The notes under the pieces were generated by a model. The model was not told the origin of the DNA, did no database searches, and saw nothing but the letters and a program-made list of their open reading frames with translations. A program made the translations under genes and the position numbers. From Trema orientale (taxonomy: Eukaryota; Streptophyta; Magnoliopsida; Rosales; Cannabaceae), in assembly GCA_002914845.1 (NCBI GenBank), contig JXTC01000149.1:390238-454237 (forward strand): a DNA stretch of 64,000 nt, in the 5' to 3' direction. Positions within the stretch are counted from its first letter, which is position 1, and the number at the start of each line of letters is the position of its first letter. This document shows positions 27,063 through 39,630 of the stretch, piece after piece.

Positions 27063-27699
27063 ACCTCTCAAGGAGGATCGTTTTTGTATAATTCGTAGAG
27101 AACTTGGCATGATTGATCTAAATGAACTTCATTGATGATTTTCTTTATTTAAAAGTGGATTGTTTCGTCTTATATGCTTGTTAAAATTGCCTGTTTGATG
27201 ATGTTTTTAATGTTGTTTTAAACAAATTCTTCGCTTGAAACTATTTTGGACGAAAAACTATCGAAAAAAGTAGACTGAAAAATTGGTCTGCAGAAAAATT
27301 GCCCCAGAAAGTGGATTCTCTCTGGAAGAATCGGCAGACTGAAACTGAGTTTTTGGTCTGCCGAAATTGGGCAGTTCTGTAAGTATTTAAGCCGTTTTGA
27401 CATTTTTCTTCACCACTTCTAATATTCTCTCAACCGAAACCTCTCTCTTTCGCACTCTATTTTCATCTCTTCTCATTCCCACTCAATTTTCTCACCAAAT
27501 CTCTCAATTTTCATCTGATAAGAGTTGATTTCATCGCTTTTTCTACTCTTCATCTTTGGTTTTCACACTGTTTTTTATCAAAATCTGGTTTCTCTTTCTT
27601 CTAAACCCTAAATTTCGAAAATCCCTTGTGTTTGAGTCTATATTTTCATTTCTTGACCAAAAGGCTCCTAGAAGGGAAAACCCAGGGCGAAAGAGGAAG

Positions 27700-28890
27700 G
27701 AAATTCACCCTACAGAATAAGAACAACATACTAAGGCACGGTTAGACACTCATCTTCTTGAATCCCCTACCCTTATGATCAGGTATAAAGAAATATTTTT
27801 CAAAAAGAGTATCATTTGGGGTAGAAAATTCAATTTTGGGGATTTATCATATGTCAATTTCTCTGATTATATTGAAGGCATAAGTTGGACTGAATTCTGC
27901 TCTATTAAGGAGACAGGGTATCCTAGGTTGGTTAGAGGATTCTATGCCAGTGCAAACATCTCTAGGGGACAACATGTTATCTTTGGTTCAGTTAAGGGCA
28001 TAGATTTTTCCATTACTAAACAGCTCTTTGCTGATATCCTACATTTGCCTATCGGTGGTTACAAGTTTCTCATTACCTACACTTGGCCTATGATCGAGAA
28101 CTTTGATCCTCAACAAGCCCGGCTCTGTGTTTGTTCCCTTGATAGTTTTCAATCTAAGCCTCGTATCACTGATCTTACTCTAGAGTCTAGGATCATCTTT
28201 CAGTTTGTGTCTCAGAACATGATCCCTAGAGCTGGTCATAGGGATGCTCCCACTTTTGGTGATATCTGTTTTGTTGGTTCTATTCTGGTTGGAGGAAGGC
28301 TAGATTTACCATTCTTCATTCTCCATGAGATGGTCAATGCTATAGAAAACAGGAGATCTTCTCTTCCCTATGGCTTCTTTCTCACTCGCATCTTCCATCA
28401 CTTCAACATTCTGACCATTGATGAGGCTGAACGTAAACCTTGGTCTATAGATGTGGAGATCAACAACAAGACTTTTAGTCTTATGGGCTTTACCTTTATC
28501 AACAACGCATGGGTGGCCTAGACCCGACAGGCCCATGAGCAAGAGGTAGACGCTCCACAAGAAGCTGGAGGAAGTGGTGCCGGGGCTGCTAAAGATGCAT
28601 CTGAGGAGATTCATGCTGAGGAGGCTCATGCTTCACAAGAAGGCGCTCCTACTCAATCTTTCGACTTTGCTGAGGCCTTCAATAGTCTTTCTGAACGCCT
28701 CAACACCATCCAGCTAGACATACAGCATCTTCATGACACCGAGCTTGAGCGTTACTATATTCTCTCAGCTGATGTCAACTCTATCCATCAGATGTCCGAA
28801 AGTCAATTCCAGATCATTCAAGATCAGCAGGACGAGATGATGAGGATGATGCAGTCTTACTTTGGGCATTTTCCTCCTCCTTAGTTTTTA
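27700..28890 (+). pseudogene. Extra post-pol reading region of the SIRE-type element
   Basis: SIRE/Maximus elements are known for an additional gene after pol, often called env-like. Here a 248-residue frame (27775-28521) includes GFYASANISRGQHVIFGSVK and FSITKQLFADILHLPIGG. This resembles the 'putative plant transposon protein' domain also seen next to Gypsy elements, and not a clear membrane glycoprotein. The downstream part to about 28884 codes for Ala/Glu-rich sequence with a heptad-like, coiled-coil character. No confident transmembrane segment was seen. It is a relic, and the function in the family is not settled. Confidence 0.65.
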
Positions 28891-29317
28891 TTTTTTATTT
28901 TTTATTTTTTACTTAGAGGATTGTTGGTCTTTTCTAGTATGAACTCATTAATTATTTTCTATGGTTGTTTGTATGAACTCCTTATCTACCTTTTAATGGA
29001 TATTATGTTATGATTTCTTATTCTCTCTTATGCATTATTTTTGATGATATCAAAGGGGGAGAATATATGTGATTTAAATTTTCAATTGGTGTCCATGTGC
29101 TTTTTTAAATGAGTATTTTTCAACAAGTGGTATAAGCTATGCATCATATTCAAGATATGCACATTTTACAAGTTTAAGGGGGAGTTTTTACTCTCTACAA
29201 TTAAGCATATTTTGATGGAGAGCTCTCAAAATCAGTAAGGATGCTTATCTCTACTTATTTTTGAATTCCTTATGTCTATTTAAATCAAATGTTTGTTATC
29301 ATCAAAAAGAGAGAAAT

Positions 29318-30678
29318 TGTTGAGTCATGCTTTGTATCATCAATCCTACTCTCATATTTTGAAGTTAACAAACATATGATTAAGAACTAATAATCTACTT
29401 GAGCGTGTAGCAAGTCAAATTGAAAGGATCACAAAATATTCAAAATGGATTATGGAAAAGAGCCTGAAGACAAAGATCAAGAATACAAGACTTAGATCAA
29501 CAAAGGTTTTACACTTAGTTCTTGTACTTAAATATTTGTCTACATATTATATGATCTAAATGGCTCAAATTTTTCATATAATTAGAATTTTTCAAAGCTA
29601 AACTGTCAAATCTGTTTATTTCTAATTAAAATATGAAATTTATTTTATACAATCTTTTAAACTGATTTATGAATTTCTATAGTTCCTATATTACATCTTA
29701 AATCAATTTATAAAGTCACTTTTTGGAAATAATTGAAAAAGACCTGAAATAAAATTGAAAAACCACTCTCGAGTAGAATTGGCAGACCGGCAGTGAGAAT
29801 CGGTTTATCGATTCCTCTATTTTCGCTTTTCTATTTTTAACGACTTTTTAAATTTGATCGTTACAGCCACACTTCCAACGGCTAATATTTTTTGGTCTAC
29901 CGAAAGTGAACTTTCGGTCTGCCGAAAATGACAGATTATCTGTCAAACGGTCTAAAATGGCTAGTTTTCATTCTAGTCTTTAAATAAAAATCTTGTAACA
30001 CACTTGAAACAACTTTTGAACATTCTTACATTACTTTATACATACTTTCAAGTTGTTTAAATCATCTTTTGTGAATCAAACTTTTAAATTCACTTTTTCA
30101 CAAAAGTCAATTGAGCCAAACTAGATTATATCTTGTGTTTTCATTTATTCTCTCTAGGCTTACCTTGTATCATCTATTTACTTATGAAAGATTCTAGTTG
30201 AATGTATCTAAAAACAAAAGCCAAATTGTATTTATGAGGTGAGGTTGACACCGGATTCATAAACAACCCAGTTTAGGTGAGATTGGCACCGGAGTCTAAA
30301 CAATCCTTGTTAGGCGTGATAGAGCCGGATTCAAAGCTATTATAAAGGCGTGCGTGTGCCTAAGGAGAAAGCATTCGGCGTGTAAAAGGGACGATCAAGC
30401 CCATTCTCTTGATTCGATAGTGGATAGCTCAAAGCGGTTTGTCAAGAGCTGGGGATGTAGATAAATCGTCGAGTGTGTTAAACCTCATAAAAATAGTGTT
30501 TGCATTTCTCTATCCCTATCTCTTTAAATTTGTTTATCTTATTGGTGCATGTAATTTATCTATTTTTACTTGTTATTTTTTTTACTTGCTATATTTATGT
30601 GATTATCTTGAAAAGTTTATAAAAGATTTTAAAACTCAATTCACTGCTCCTCTTGGGTTAGCTAACCTTAGACTTTCA
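29318..30678 (+). repeat. 3' LTR of the nested SIRE-type Copia
   Basis: Same sequence as the 5' LTR with roughly one difference per 19 bases over the first 265 (hand count). It ends GACTTTCA, immediately followed by the target duplicate CAAGT, after which the outer Copia's RT sequence continues. Confidence 0.93.
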
Positions 30679-31535
30679 CAAGTCTATAGCTTTATTATAA
30701 GCTTCTTTTATAGATAAAATCTTGGCTGGATTTAACAAGGAAAACTCCAAGAAAGGGTTGTTTCCTTTTTGACATGGACTTAAACTATTAAAAGAGCAAT
30801 CTCCTAAGAGTGCAAAAGAGATAGAAGACATAAAGAGGATATTATATGCTTCGGCAGTGAAAAGTCTCATGTATGCCATGTTATATATTAAACCTGATAT
30901 ATGCTTTGTAGTGAGAGTTGTTAGTAGATTCTCATTAAATCCAAGACTAGAATATTGGGTAGCAATCAAGCATATTCTAAAGTATCTTCGGAGAACTAGA
31001 GACTATATGCTTGTGTATTCTGGAGAAGACCTTACTCCTATTGGGTACAAGAATTCTGATTTCCAATCAGATCCTGATTTCAGAAAGTCAACTTCTGGTT
31101 CTGTCTTTATTTTTGGTGGAGGAGCTATTATTTAGAAGAGTGTGAAGCTAATTTGTATTGCTGACTCCACCATGGAAGCTGAATATGTAGCTGCTTGTGA
31201 GGCTGCTAAAGAAGTTGTTTGGCTTCAAAAATTCTTAATAGATTTACAAGTGGTTCTGTAGTCAGTCAACCATTGACTCTATTGTGACAATAGTGGAGTA
31301 GTTACTAACTCAAAGGAACTTAGAAGCCACAAAAGAGCGAAGCACATTGAGAGAAAGTATCATCTCATTCGAGGTATAGTTCATCGAGGTGAAGTGATTG
31401 TGTGCAAGATCGCGTTGGAAGATAACCTAGTTGATCCATTGACTAAAGCACTGCCTGACAAGAGCTTTGATGGTCACTTTATATTTTTGGAAATGCAAAA
31501 GATGTAATAAATTATTTTTTGTGCAAGTGAGATAT

Positions 31536-33163
31536 TGTTAGGATTATGCCCAAAAAGTATTTATTATTTATGGATATTTATTGAATATTTTAGATTTTTA
31601 ATAAATAGATATTTCATGCATGGTATTTGCAACAATATTTTGAGTATTGGTACAATAGTAATTGTCAAAAAGTTCTATGACTTATTCATTAGAGAAATAT
31701 TTTAATAAAGTTGTTTATTAAAGTTAAGATATATTTTTTCTGTAATTGAATCAAATAAAATTATTTATAACTAATAAGAGAATTTGGACACTTTTCTTGG
31801 ACTGTATTACAAGACTTTGTGCATTTATAGTATGTCTTAATCTATATTGGTGTGACCATATATAAAACGTCTTAGTGTATAAATATTGAACAAGGACCAT
31901 GTGAAATATATTCTTGTAATAAGTGACGTTGACAAGAACATATTCTTATAAACTTGATAATTAACACATGTCTTTCTTAATCCTGAAATAAGTAATGAAA
32001 CTGTGTATATAACTTGTATTATTTAAGATGTTAAAATGTACGAATCAAGAAATTGACGATCTAAACCCTGATATTTTGGTAATGCATTATTATGAGCATT
32101 GAAAATATATGCTTATAGATATAGAATCCACGACTCTATTATAGAGAAGTGAATATTGCCTTGAGGAGCTATAGGAGCTCGGATAATTTAAACCTTAGCT
32201 AAGTAATTAATAAAATTAGATATTTTATTAATTGAAGACTTTCTGTAAGTCAAATCATCCATTAGATATAGTCTCTTTTTTCTTTTAAAAAGATCCATTA
32301 GATATAATCTTATATCAAGGAATTGAAAGATATAATTGGACGGATAAAACAGTAATTTTTTCTAGCTCCAATTATTAGTATTTATGTGGGGATACACATG
32401 TAAATGTTAATTATCTTATAGACATAATTTTAATTATAAAGTATTTTGTGATATTAATTTAATTCAATAGTGCAATTTGGACCTTTAGTTGAATAAATCC
32501 ATAACTAGTAGTACAAGTCCACTTGTATTAATAGCTAATTAGAACTGGCATTTGTCTACTGGAGCTTGAACTAAATAGGTCCATTTAGATCCCCAACCTA
32601 CACCAACATCTTAGGCTGCATAAGATCAACAAATTAGGCCCGAATAATTTTCAAGGCAATTACACAAAAGGGGAATAACGCTGAATTAATAGTGGGCTTT
32701 TAGAGCCCATTACTATGCTCCTTAGAGCACTAAAATTCGGCCACCCAATGTGCCTAGGGCTGGCAGAATTTCTCCTTAGGGAGGAGCCTTTTAAAGGCTC
32801 ATCCCCTCTCTTTTTTTAAAAATTCTAGTTTTGACTAAAACATTAGCTTGCCAGCTACACAGAAAATTGAGAGAAAAGTGAGAGGGAGAAATTCTTAAAG
32901 CCACTATTAGAGGCTATTAGAGTTCCTGGATTCTCATTTATAGTTGATCAAGATCGAGGTGTCCACATACCTCTACTGTTTCAAGCTTACTACATAGGAA
33001 GGAAGACTCACTAGTTAAGGTACACAATCTATTGTATGTATTTAGACCATAACTAAGATCCTAAAAGGTTTTGCTGAAAAACTATAATCCATAAAGTTTT
33101 TTTATTTTCCATACTTCTATTCATCTTTAGTTTTATTACATTTTTTGTAAATTATAATCAACA
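31536..33163 (+). repeat. 3' LTR of the outer Copia element
   Basis: Begins TGTTAGGATTATGCCC after a short purine-containing tract and ends ATAATCAACA. It is flanked by AGGTT, the decayed target duplicate of AGCTT at 11836-11840. Confidence 0.9.
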
Positions 33164-33288
33164 AGGTTGTCTTCTATGCTAAGTAGTTTCTAGAATATGT
33201 AGAGGTGTTAAGCTTTCATGGGAAAGCTTTACTTCTTGCTCAAGTGTTGAGATGTTGAGTTGTGATTGGAGGACCTCATCTTGTAAAC
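33164..33288 (-). mobile_element. Old Gypsy-like long-LTR remnant, piece 2
   Basis: A 125-bp island between the outer Copia's 3' LTR and the start of the next LTR insertion. By position it joins piece 1 (to 11840) with piece 3 (from 40971). It includes one copy of each flanking target duplicate. Confidence 0.45.
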
Positions 33289-33588
33289 TATTAACTCCAT
33301 AAAATTAGAGTTATCTAGTGCTAATTTGCCTTAAGTTTTGCTATGTTCTTCTTTAAATTAAGTTATTTCAATTATTTTTCTTATTATTTTGATGTTTTAC
33401 TTGTTTGTGTATATAGGAGAATGAAATAAGTGTGTTTGATATGAATTACGATGAATTTTGCCTTATAAATAAGTTTTTCAAATCATTGGAATCGAATTTG
33501 AATCTGATACAGAAGTGACGCAATGAAAATGAGGCAAATCGAAGCCAAACTGAAGAAATGGCGCACTAAGAAAACCGCGGCACCAGAC

Positions 33589-35240
33589 TGTTAGTTGGAA
33601 TATGCAACTATAATTTATACTCACACACTCCCGTGTAAGTGCACACAGTCACAAGTAATATAGATTCAAGAGTTAGAGTGTCGAACCCATGAGAATTGAT
33701 TACTAAGTCTAAGCTAAGTATTAAAATTATCTCAATTCTAACATTATCCGAACAATCGAAATATAGATTAATAAAACAAAGCAACTAAACTAGCATGCAA
33801 AATAAATAAAAGCAAGCAATAAGAAAAATGTCTAGATTTACTAATTCTCCAACCATTCTTTAAACAAATAATCTCCCAATTTCCCTCTTATATTAATTAA
33901 TCCACTAGAGTTGTCAACCGAGAATTCAAATATATTCATAAACTCCTTTCCAAGACATAAGTGAAAACACCTAGACAAGCTAATATGTTACTCCTAATAT
34001 AAATTGACTAGATTCATTAAGTTTAGTTATTCTCACACAAAGGTTGCAGAAGTCACATAGGTATATTCCTATTCTATATAAATTCACCCCACATTAGGTG
34101 ATCTTATGTTATTCTACCTATGTCCAAACCTAAATTTCCCTTCCCAAGTTCATAAATGTTTCACTCAACAATCTATTTAGTGATCAATTAAATAGAAGTA
34201 ATAAGCACAAGGTAAAACAAATAACTCAAAAATAGATTTGATTAATAAAATAGGAGAGAAATAAACAAACAAAATATTCAAGGTTGGTTCATAAAGTAAA
34301 ACTAGACAAAGAAATATTTAGTTCATAATATAAATTGAGAACAATAGTATTTTAATACCATAGAATCAAAAAATACAAATATCAAAGAGAAAAGAGTTTT
34401 AGAATTCTGCTTCTTTGAAGAGGTTGAAAGTGTTCATGGAGGTTATCAATTTCCTCCTCCAGACTTAGCTTTTGCTCTCCTGAATGTTCTTTCAAAGATT
34501 TTCTCTCAACTATACTACTCTCTAAATATGAAAAATACAAAAAAAAAAAAATTTAAAAATTGAAAAGAACAATCTAAGAACAAACTATGGTGTTGATGTT
34601 GTGGAGGAAATCAAGAAATAGAGTTAGTTGGAGCATATCTTCATCTTCTTCTTTCTCTTCTTCTTCTCCTTCTATGGCTACCTCCCTCTCTTTCTCTCTA
34701 TCCCAATATGCCTCCTTCAACCCCAAAGATAAGGTTTTGAAGAGGTAGCTCGTGCAAACCTAAAGCATGCCGAATTTGGACCTTCGGATCGTCCAAAAGT
34801 TGATCTCGGCCGTCAATTATTGACCCAGAATACAAGAGGTGGTGCCACGGCACCATTTTTGGTGCTGCGCCACCAAAATCACCCAAGAGTTAGCGTTAGG
34901 ACGTCACTTTTGGTGCTGCAGCGCTATTTTTCCACTAGTTTGACGCTGCGGCTTCCCGGATGCACCATTTCTTCGTTTTAGCTCTAATTTGTCTTATTTT
35001 TATTACATTACGACCGTATCGAATTCAATTTTGATTCTAATTATTTGAAAAACCCATTTGGTAGGCACAAATTTGCCTCATTTTAATTCAAACACCTTTG
35101 TTTCATTCTTCTATCAACATAAACAAACAAAATATTAAAACAACAAGAAAAACACTTGAAACAACTTAATATATAAAAGGACATAGCAAAACCTAAAGCA
35201 TAATAGCACTAGATGACTCTAATTTTATGGAGTTAATACA
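33589..35240 (-). repeat. 3' LTR of the minus-strand Gypsy element
   Basis: The high end is TGTATTAACTCC read on the minus strand, the low end CCAACTAACA. Contains the GGTGCCACGGCACC-type palindromes near 34850-34925. Confidence 0.85.
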
Positions 35241-37372
35241 CCCCCAAACTTAAGATTTTGCTAGTCCTTGAGCAAAAGAAAAAAAAATACCTAAAAATAC
35301 ACAAAAGGTAATGTACTAATACTGATGATTTCGAATTGGTTCCTCAGAGCTTACAAAGTAGGATAACTTAAAGAAATGTACAAATATTGGCTAGGAATTA
35401 AGAATAACTCAAGAGGATGTCCCATTTCAAATTGGATTTTTTTTTTTTTTGCGTGTGTATGTCTTTTTCCCATCATGGTGTCAAATCTGATTAAGTGTAT
35501 GCAATCATGTATTAAGCACAAATCTCAAAGACAATAATCAATTTCCATAAGTTTGCTTTTCAAATCCATCTCTACTAATGTAGATAAATACAATACCAAG
35601 GATCAAAAGGTCTTCATTAAGCTTTTAATATTGGCTTAGGTGAAGGTATGATAATTTAGGTAAAGTGAGCTCAAATCACCCTTAAGCACATTAACTCTAG
35701 GACTCATGTAGAGCTATTATCTTACACACCAAGTAACATACCACTAAAATTAAAATTTTTCTTTCTTCCATCAACACTTAGCCCAATATTTATTTCAATT
35801 TTTTTTGAGTTGCACACCCCCAAACTTGTTTCTTTTTTTCATAAACAAATGCTTAACATTTGTTTTTTCAATTTCACTCCACTTATCCTCCCATAACATA
35901 GCATAGCTCAAAATACTTCAGTAAAAATAATCATATGCTCAAGAGATAAAGGTTGAATGATATTATTTTAGGTTAAGTTAATGTGTATATGGTTGAAAAA
36001 GAAAAGGCTTTATAAGGCTCAACATGGGTGTACTAGGGATAAAATACATCAAAATTAACTTGAAAGACTCAAACGGTCCAAAGATTGTCTAAATTCTTTC
36101 CTTAGTGAAATGTAAATCCTCAATAGATTATCAAGCAAATTCTAGCACTTGTGAGATTATTAAAATGTCATGTTCACATAAACATTCTCTAAATTCATAC
36201 ACAAATCAAAGATCAAGGCATTGTATTCAAATATAAACTTCCACAATCAAAATAGAACTAACACAAGAATTATCCATAAGGCTAAGCCAATATCCACATT
36301 TTTTAACAAGTTATGCACAAATTTGCCCCAAGTTCTTATCATTGGAATACGATAATCATTAAAGAAAGCACAAAATACCTCTAATTATTCAAATACACAA
36401 TCACACAACTAAGAAAATAAACACACAATAACAAATAAATAAATACTAGCACAATCTAACAAGGTTTACTCCCTCCCCCAAACTTAGCATGAAAATATTA
36501 GGAAATTAAAGAATAAAAGAATGAGTTTAGGGATACTCCTCTCGTTGGCACATAGCCATAAAGTTTGATCTCCTTGAAGTGGCACTAACTCCTTGGATTG
36601 CTCAACACACCAAACTGAAAAGAAATACTTAGGTTACCTCCCAAGAAACGTTTGAATTAAAGGTTTCGGCTTGCCTTTTTACTTCTGGCTCATTCACAAG
36701 TGGAGACCAAATATGGTCTACCCTTTATATCATTAATTGACCATCCCAATACATGAATGTGATCTTTTGGGCTTCTATTTTGAGAATGTAACCCCTCGTA
36801 TTCATAATTGCGAGAGAAGAAAATGGTGAAAATGAGTTACCAAAGGTTCACTTATTAGAAATTATTGATTTAGCAGTTGTGAACAAAAACATTCCTTTCC
36901 AAGGTCTTCAATTCGAAGCTTTCTCATTAATGGTGGCCTTGGGATTAGATTTTCTTCAAAGAATGTGGTATTGATGTTCACATGTTGCTCCATATCTCTT
37001 TACATAGTGGCATTTCTCTCATCTCCCTTTTCTTCTTGAAGCTCAAACATCGACTCATCATCATACAAACCACTACAAGTTGCAGTGGTACAATATTTCT
37101 CCTCCAAAGTTAAGTCGGTTTTGCTATGAAAGGTACCTTCGGGATGGTTAATGATTGTAGTAAGATAGCCTACTTGGTGTTCAAGATTTTGGATTGAGGC
37201 CTTTTGCTCTTGGAAGAAAGTATCTATTCTTTACATTTGTTGCATTATCATGTCTTCCATGGATGGCTTTTCCACTTGCTTGGGGAATATGTATCCATTC
37301 TTCTTATGTAGTGCTTAATCACTTCCTCCAATGATGACATATCTTCTTGTATAGGTGGTTGATGAGGAAACT

Positions 37373-37709
37373 TCAATGACAATATAGGCCCATCATAAAA
37401 GTACGGTGATGGGCCTTAATTGTTGCACTAAGAGTAATCATGGTATGCCTCCTAACTCGAATTGTAGAAATTTGAGTGCAGGTAACTTTATTGCATATAG
37501 CCATTAGCAACAAAGTGTACCGATTGCAAGTTGTATGGACATCCTTCTCTTGGGTGGCTTGCTCCACATAATTGGCAATTCATAAATAGACAATGAGAAG
37601 CTTGTGCACTCAAGGTATCTACCTTCCTGGTCAATTCACTCACTCGAGCAGTCAACTCTAAGATTTCTAATTTTTTGTACACTTTGCTCGATTGAATGCT
37701 CAAAGTCAT
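37373..37709 (-). pseudogene. gag-like remnant of the Gypsy element
   Basis: A short minus-strand frame with a heptad-like stretch (LEILELTARVSELTRKVDTL) followed by CQLCGASHPREGCPYN. This matches the Cys-rich end of gag in Athila/Tat Gypsy elements (CxxCGxxHPxxxCP). It is a relic; the rest of 35241-37372 shows no recognisable domain. Confidence 0.7.
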
Positions 37710-37898
37710 GAGAGATTCGTGCTATTCTTGATCAGTGTCCATCATGTCTCTACCTCCATAATAACAATAGTATGCCATCTAAAAACACTAAAGAAAAATA
37801 AATAAATAAATGAAAAGTTTGAATTAAAGCTAGAATCGATTGGTATTAATATTAACAAGAATTAGTATTTCAATCCGCGGCAACGGCGCCAAAAAACT

Positions 37899-39630
37899 TG
37901 TTGGTTAGAATGTGCAACTATAAATTATACTTACATACACCCGTACAAGTACAAACAACCATAAGTAATATAGATTTAGGAGCTAGAGTGTCAAACCTAC
38001 GAGGATTGATTACTAAGTCTAAGCTAAGTATTAAAATTATCTCAATTCTAACTCTATCCAAACAATTGAAATATATATTTTGAAGAAATAAAACAAAGCA
38101 ACTAAACTAGCATACAAAATAAATAAAAGCAAGTAATAAGAAAAATGTCTAGGTTTACTAATTCCCAAACCATCCTTTAAACAAACAATGTCCCAATTTC
38201 CCTCTTACATTAATTAATCCACTAGAGTTGTCAACCAAGAATTCAAATGTATTCACAAACTCCTTTCCAAGATATAAGTGAAAATACCTAGACAAGCTAA
38301 TATGTTAATCCTAACATAAATTGATTAGATTCATTAAGTTTAGTTATTCTCACATAAAGGTTACATAAGTCACATAGGTATATTCCTATCCTATACAAAC
38401 TCACCCCACATTAGGTGATCTTATGTTATTCTACCTATGTCAAAACCTAAATTCTCCTTCCCAAGTTCATAAAGGTTTCACTCAATAATATATTTAGTGA
38501 TCAATTAAATAGAAACAATAAGCACAAGGTAAAACAAATAATTCAAAAATAGATTTGATTAATAAAATAGGAGAGAAATAAACAAAAAAAATATTCAAAG
38601 TTGGTTCACATAGTAAAACTAGACAAAGAAATATTTAATTCATAATATAAATTGAGAAGAATAGTATTTTAATACCATAGAATCAAGAAATACAAATATC
38701 AAAGAGAAAAAAATTTTAGAATTCTCCCTCTTTGAAGAGCTTGAAAGTCTTCATGGAAGTTGTCAATTTTCTCCTCTAAACTTGGTTTTTGCTATCTTGA
38801 ATCTTTCCTCAAAGACTTGTTCTCAACTATACTACTCTCTAAATACGGAAAATACAAAGAAAAACTCTCAAAAAAGTGAAGAGAAAAATCTAAGAATAAA
38901 CTATGGTGTTGATATTGTGGAGGAAATCAAGAAATGGAGTTGGTTGGAGCATGTCTTTATCTTCTTCTTCCTCTTCTCCTTCCATGGCTGCCTCTCTCTC
39001 TTTCTCTCTATCTCAACATACCTCTTTCAACCCTAAAGAGAGGATTTTAAAGAGGTGGCTCATGTAAACTTAAGGCAGACCGAATCTGGACCTTTGGATC
39101 GTCAAAAAGTTAATTTCGGTCGTCAATTATTGACCTAGGATAGAAGAGGTGGCACCACGGAGCCATTTTTGACGTTATGGCGCCAAAATTACTGGAGAGT
39201 TGGCGCTAGGGCACCACTTTTGGCACTGCAGTGCTAATTTTCTACTGGTTTAGTGCTGCGGCTTTCCAGATATGTTATTTCTTTGTTTTCACTTTGATTT
39301 GCCTCATTTTCATTGCGTTACGACCGTATCGGATTCAACTTCGATCCTAATAGTTTGAAAAACCCATTTGGTAGGCAATCATACCTCATTTTCATTGCGT
39401 TACGACCGTATCGGATTCAACTTTGATCCTAATAGTTTGAAAAACCCATTTGGTAGGCACAAATTCACCTCATTTTGCTTCAAACACCTTTGTTTCATTC
39501 TTCTATCAACATAAACAAATAAAATATCAAAACAACAAGAAAAACACTTAGAACAACTTAATTCAAATAAGAACATAGTAAAACTTAAAGCATAATAGTA
39601 TTAAATAACTCCAATTTTATGGAGTTAACA
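37899..39630 (-). repeat. 5' LTR of the minus-strand Gypsy element
   Basis: The high end is TGTTAACTCCATAAAATTGG, the low end CTAACCAACA. It carries an internal 82-bp tandem duplication at 39302-39465 (cctcattttcattgcg...). That duplication is absent from the other LTR and explains much of the length difference. Confidence 0.85.

Larger units (their letters stand above)
21037..30678 (+). mobile_element. SIRE/Maximus-type Copia retrotransposon, nested
   Basis: The LTRs are 21037-22395 (1359 bp) and 29318-30678 (1361 bp). The flanking 5-bp duplication is CAAGT on both sides (21032-21036, 30679-30683) and perfect. The primer site TGGTATCAGAAC starts at 22398. Gag is at about 22.49-23.9 kb, opening SKPPFFNSSDFSYWRSRMD, with CCHC zinc knuckles near 23.33 and 23.95 kb. 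Protease and integrase run from 24.1 to 25.3 kb, reverse transcriptase and RNase H from 25.3 to 27.1 kb. An extra reading region follows pol at 27.7-28.9 kb. A purine tract precedes the 3' LTR. By hand, the first 265 LTR bases differ at about 5%, so the insertion is perhaps around two million years old, assuming commonly used plant rates. The layout is complete but the coding part is broken several times. Confidence 0.93.
11841..33163 (+). mobile_element. Copia LTR retrotransposon fossil, host of nested insertions
   Basis: The 5' LTR is 11841-13297 and the 3' LTR 31536-33163. Both begin TGTTAGGATTATG and end in ACA. The flanking 5-bp duplication is AGCTT on the left and AGGTT on the right, one mismatch. 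The primer site TGGTATCAGAGC starts at 13300. Parts seen in order are a leader, a gag-like region (about 18.4-19.0 kb), a protease-like patch near 19.1 kb, the end of integrase (19742-19996), reverse transcriptase (about 20.4-21.0 kb) and, after the nested element, the rest of RT and RNase H (about 30.7-31.5 kb). The RT motif IYGLKQASRSWN suggests a Tork-like lineage. A hand comparison of about 165 bases of the two LTRs gives roughly 10% difference, so it is several million years old. It is broken many times. Its own DNA is about 8.5 kb; the rest is insertions. Confidence 0.9.
33589..39630 (-). mobile_element. Ty3/Gypsy element with two LTRs (Athila/Tat-like), minus strand
   Basis: The 5' LTR (minus strand) is 37899-39630 and the 3' LTR 33589-35240. 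Flanks CAGAC/TAGAC differ at one base. Directly inside the 5' LTR is the primer site TGGCGCCGTTGCCGCGGAT (37873-37891), the type used by Athila/Tat-group elements. A polypurine-like AGTTTGGGGGTG precedes the 3' LTR. The internal part is only about 2.66 kb. It holds a gag-like piece (37.37-37.71 kb) with the knuckle-like CQLCGASHPREGCP typical of these lineages. No pol was recognised, so it is a short, non-autonomous and broken fossil. The first 180 LTR bases differ at roughly 14% by hand count. Confidence 0.82.
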
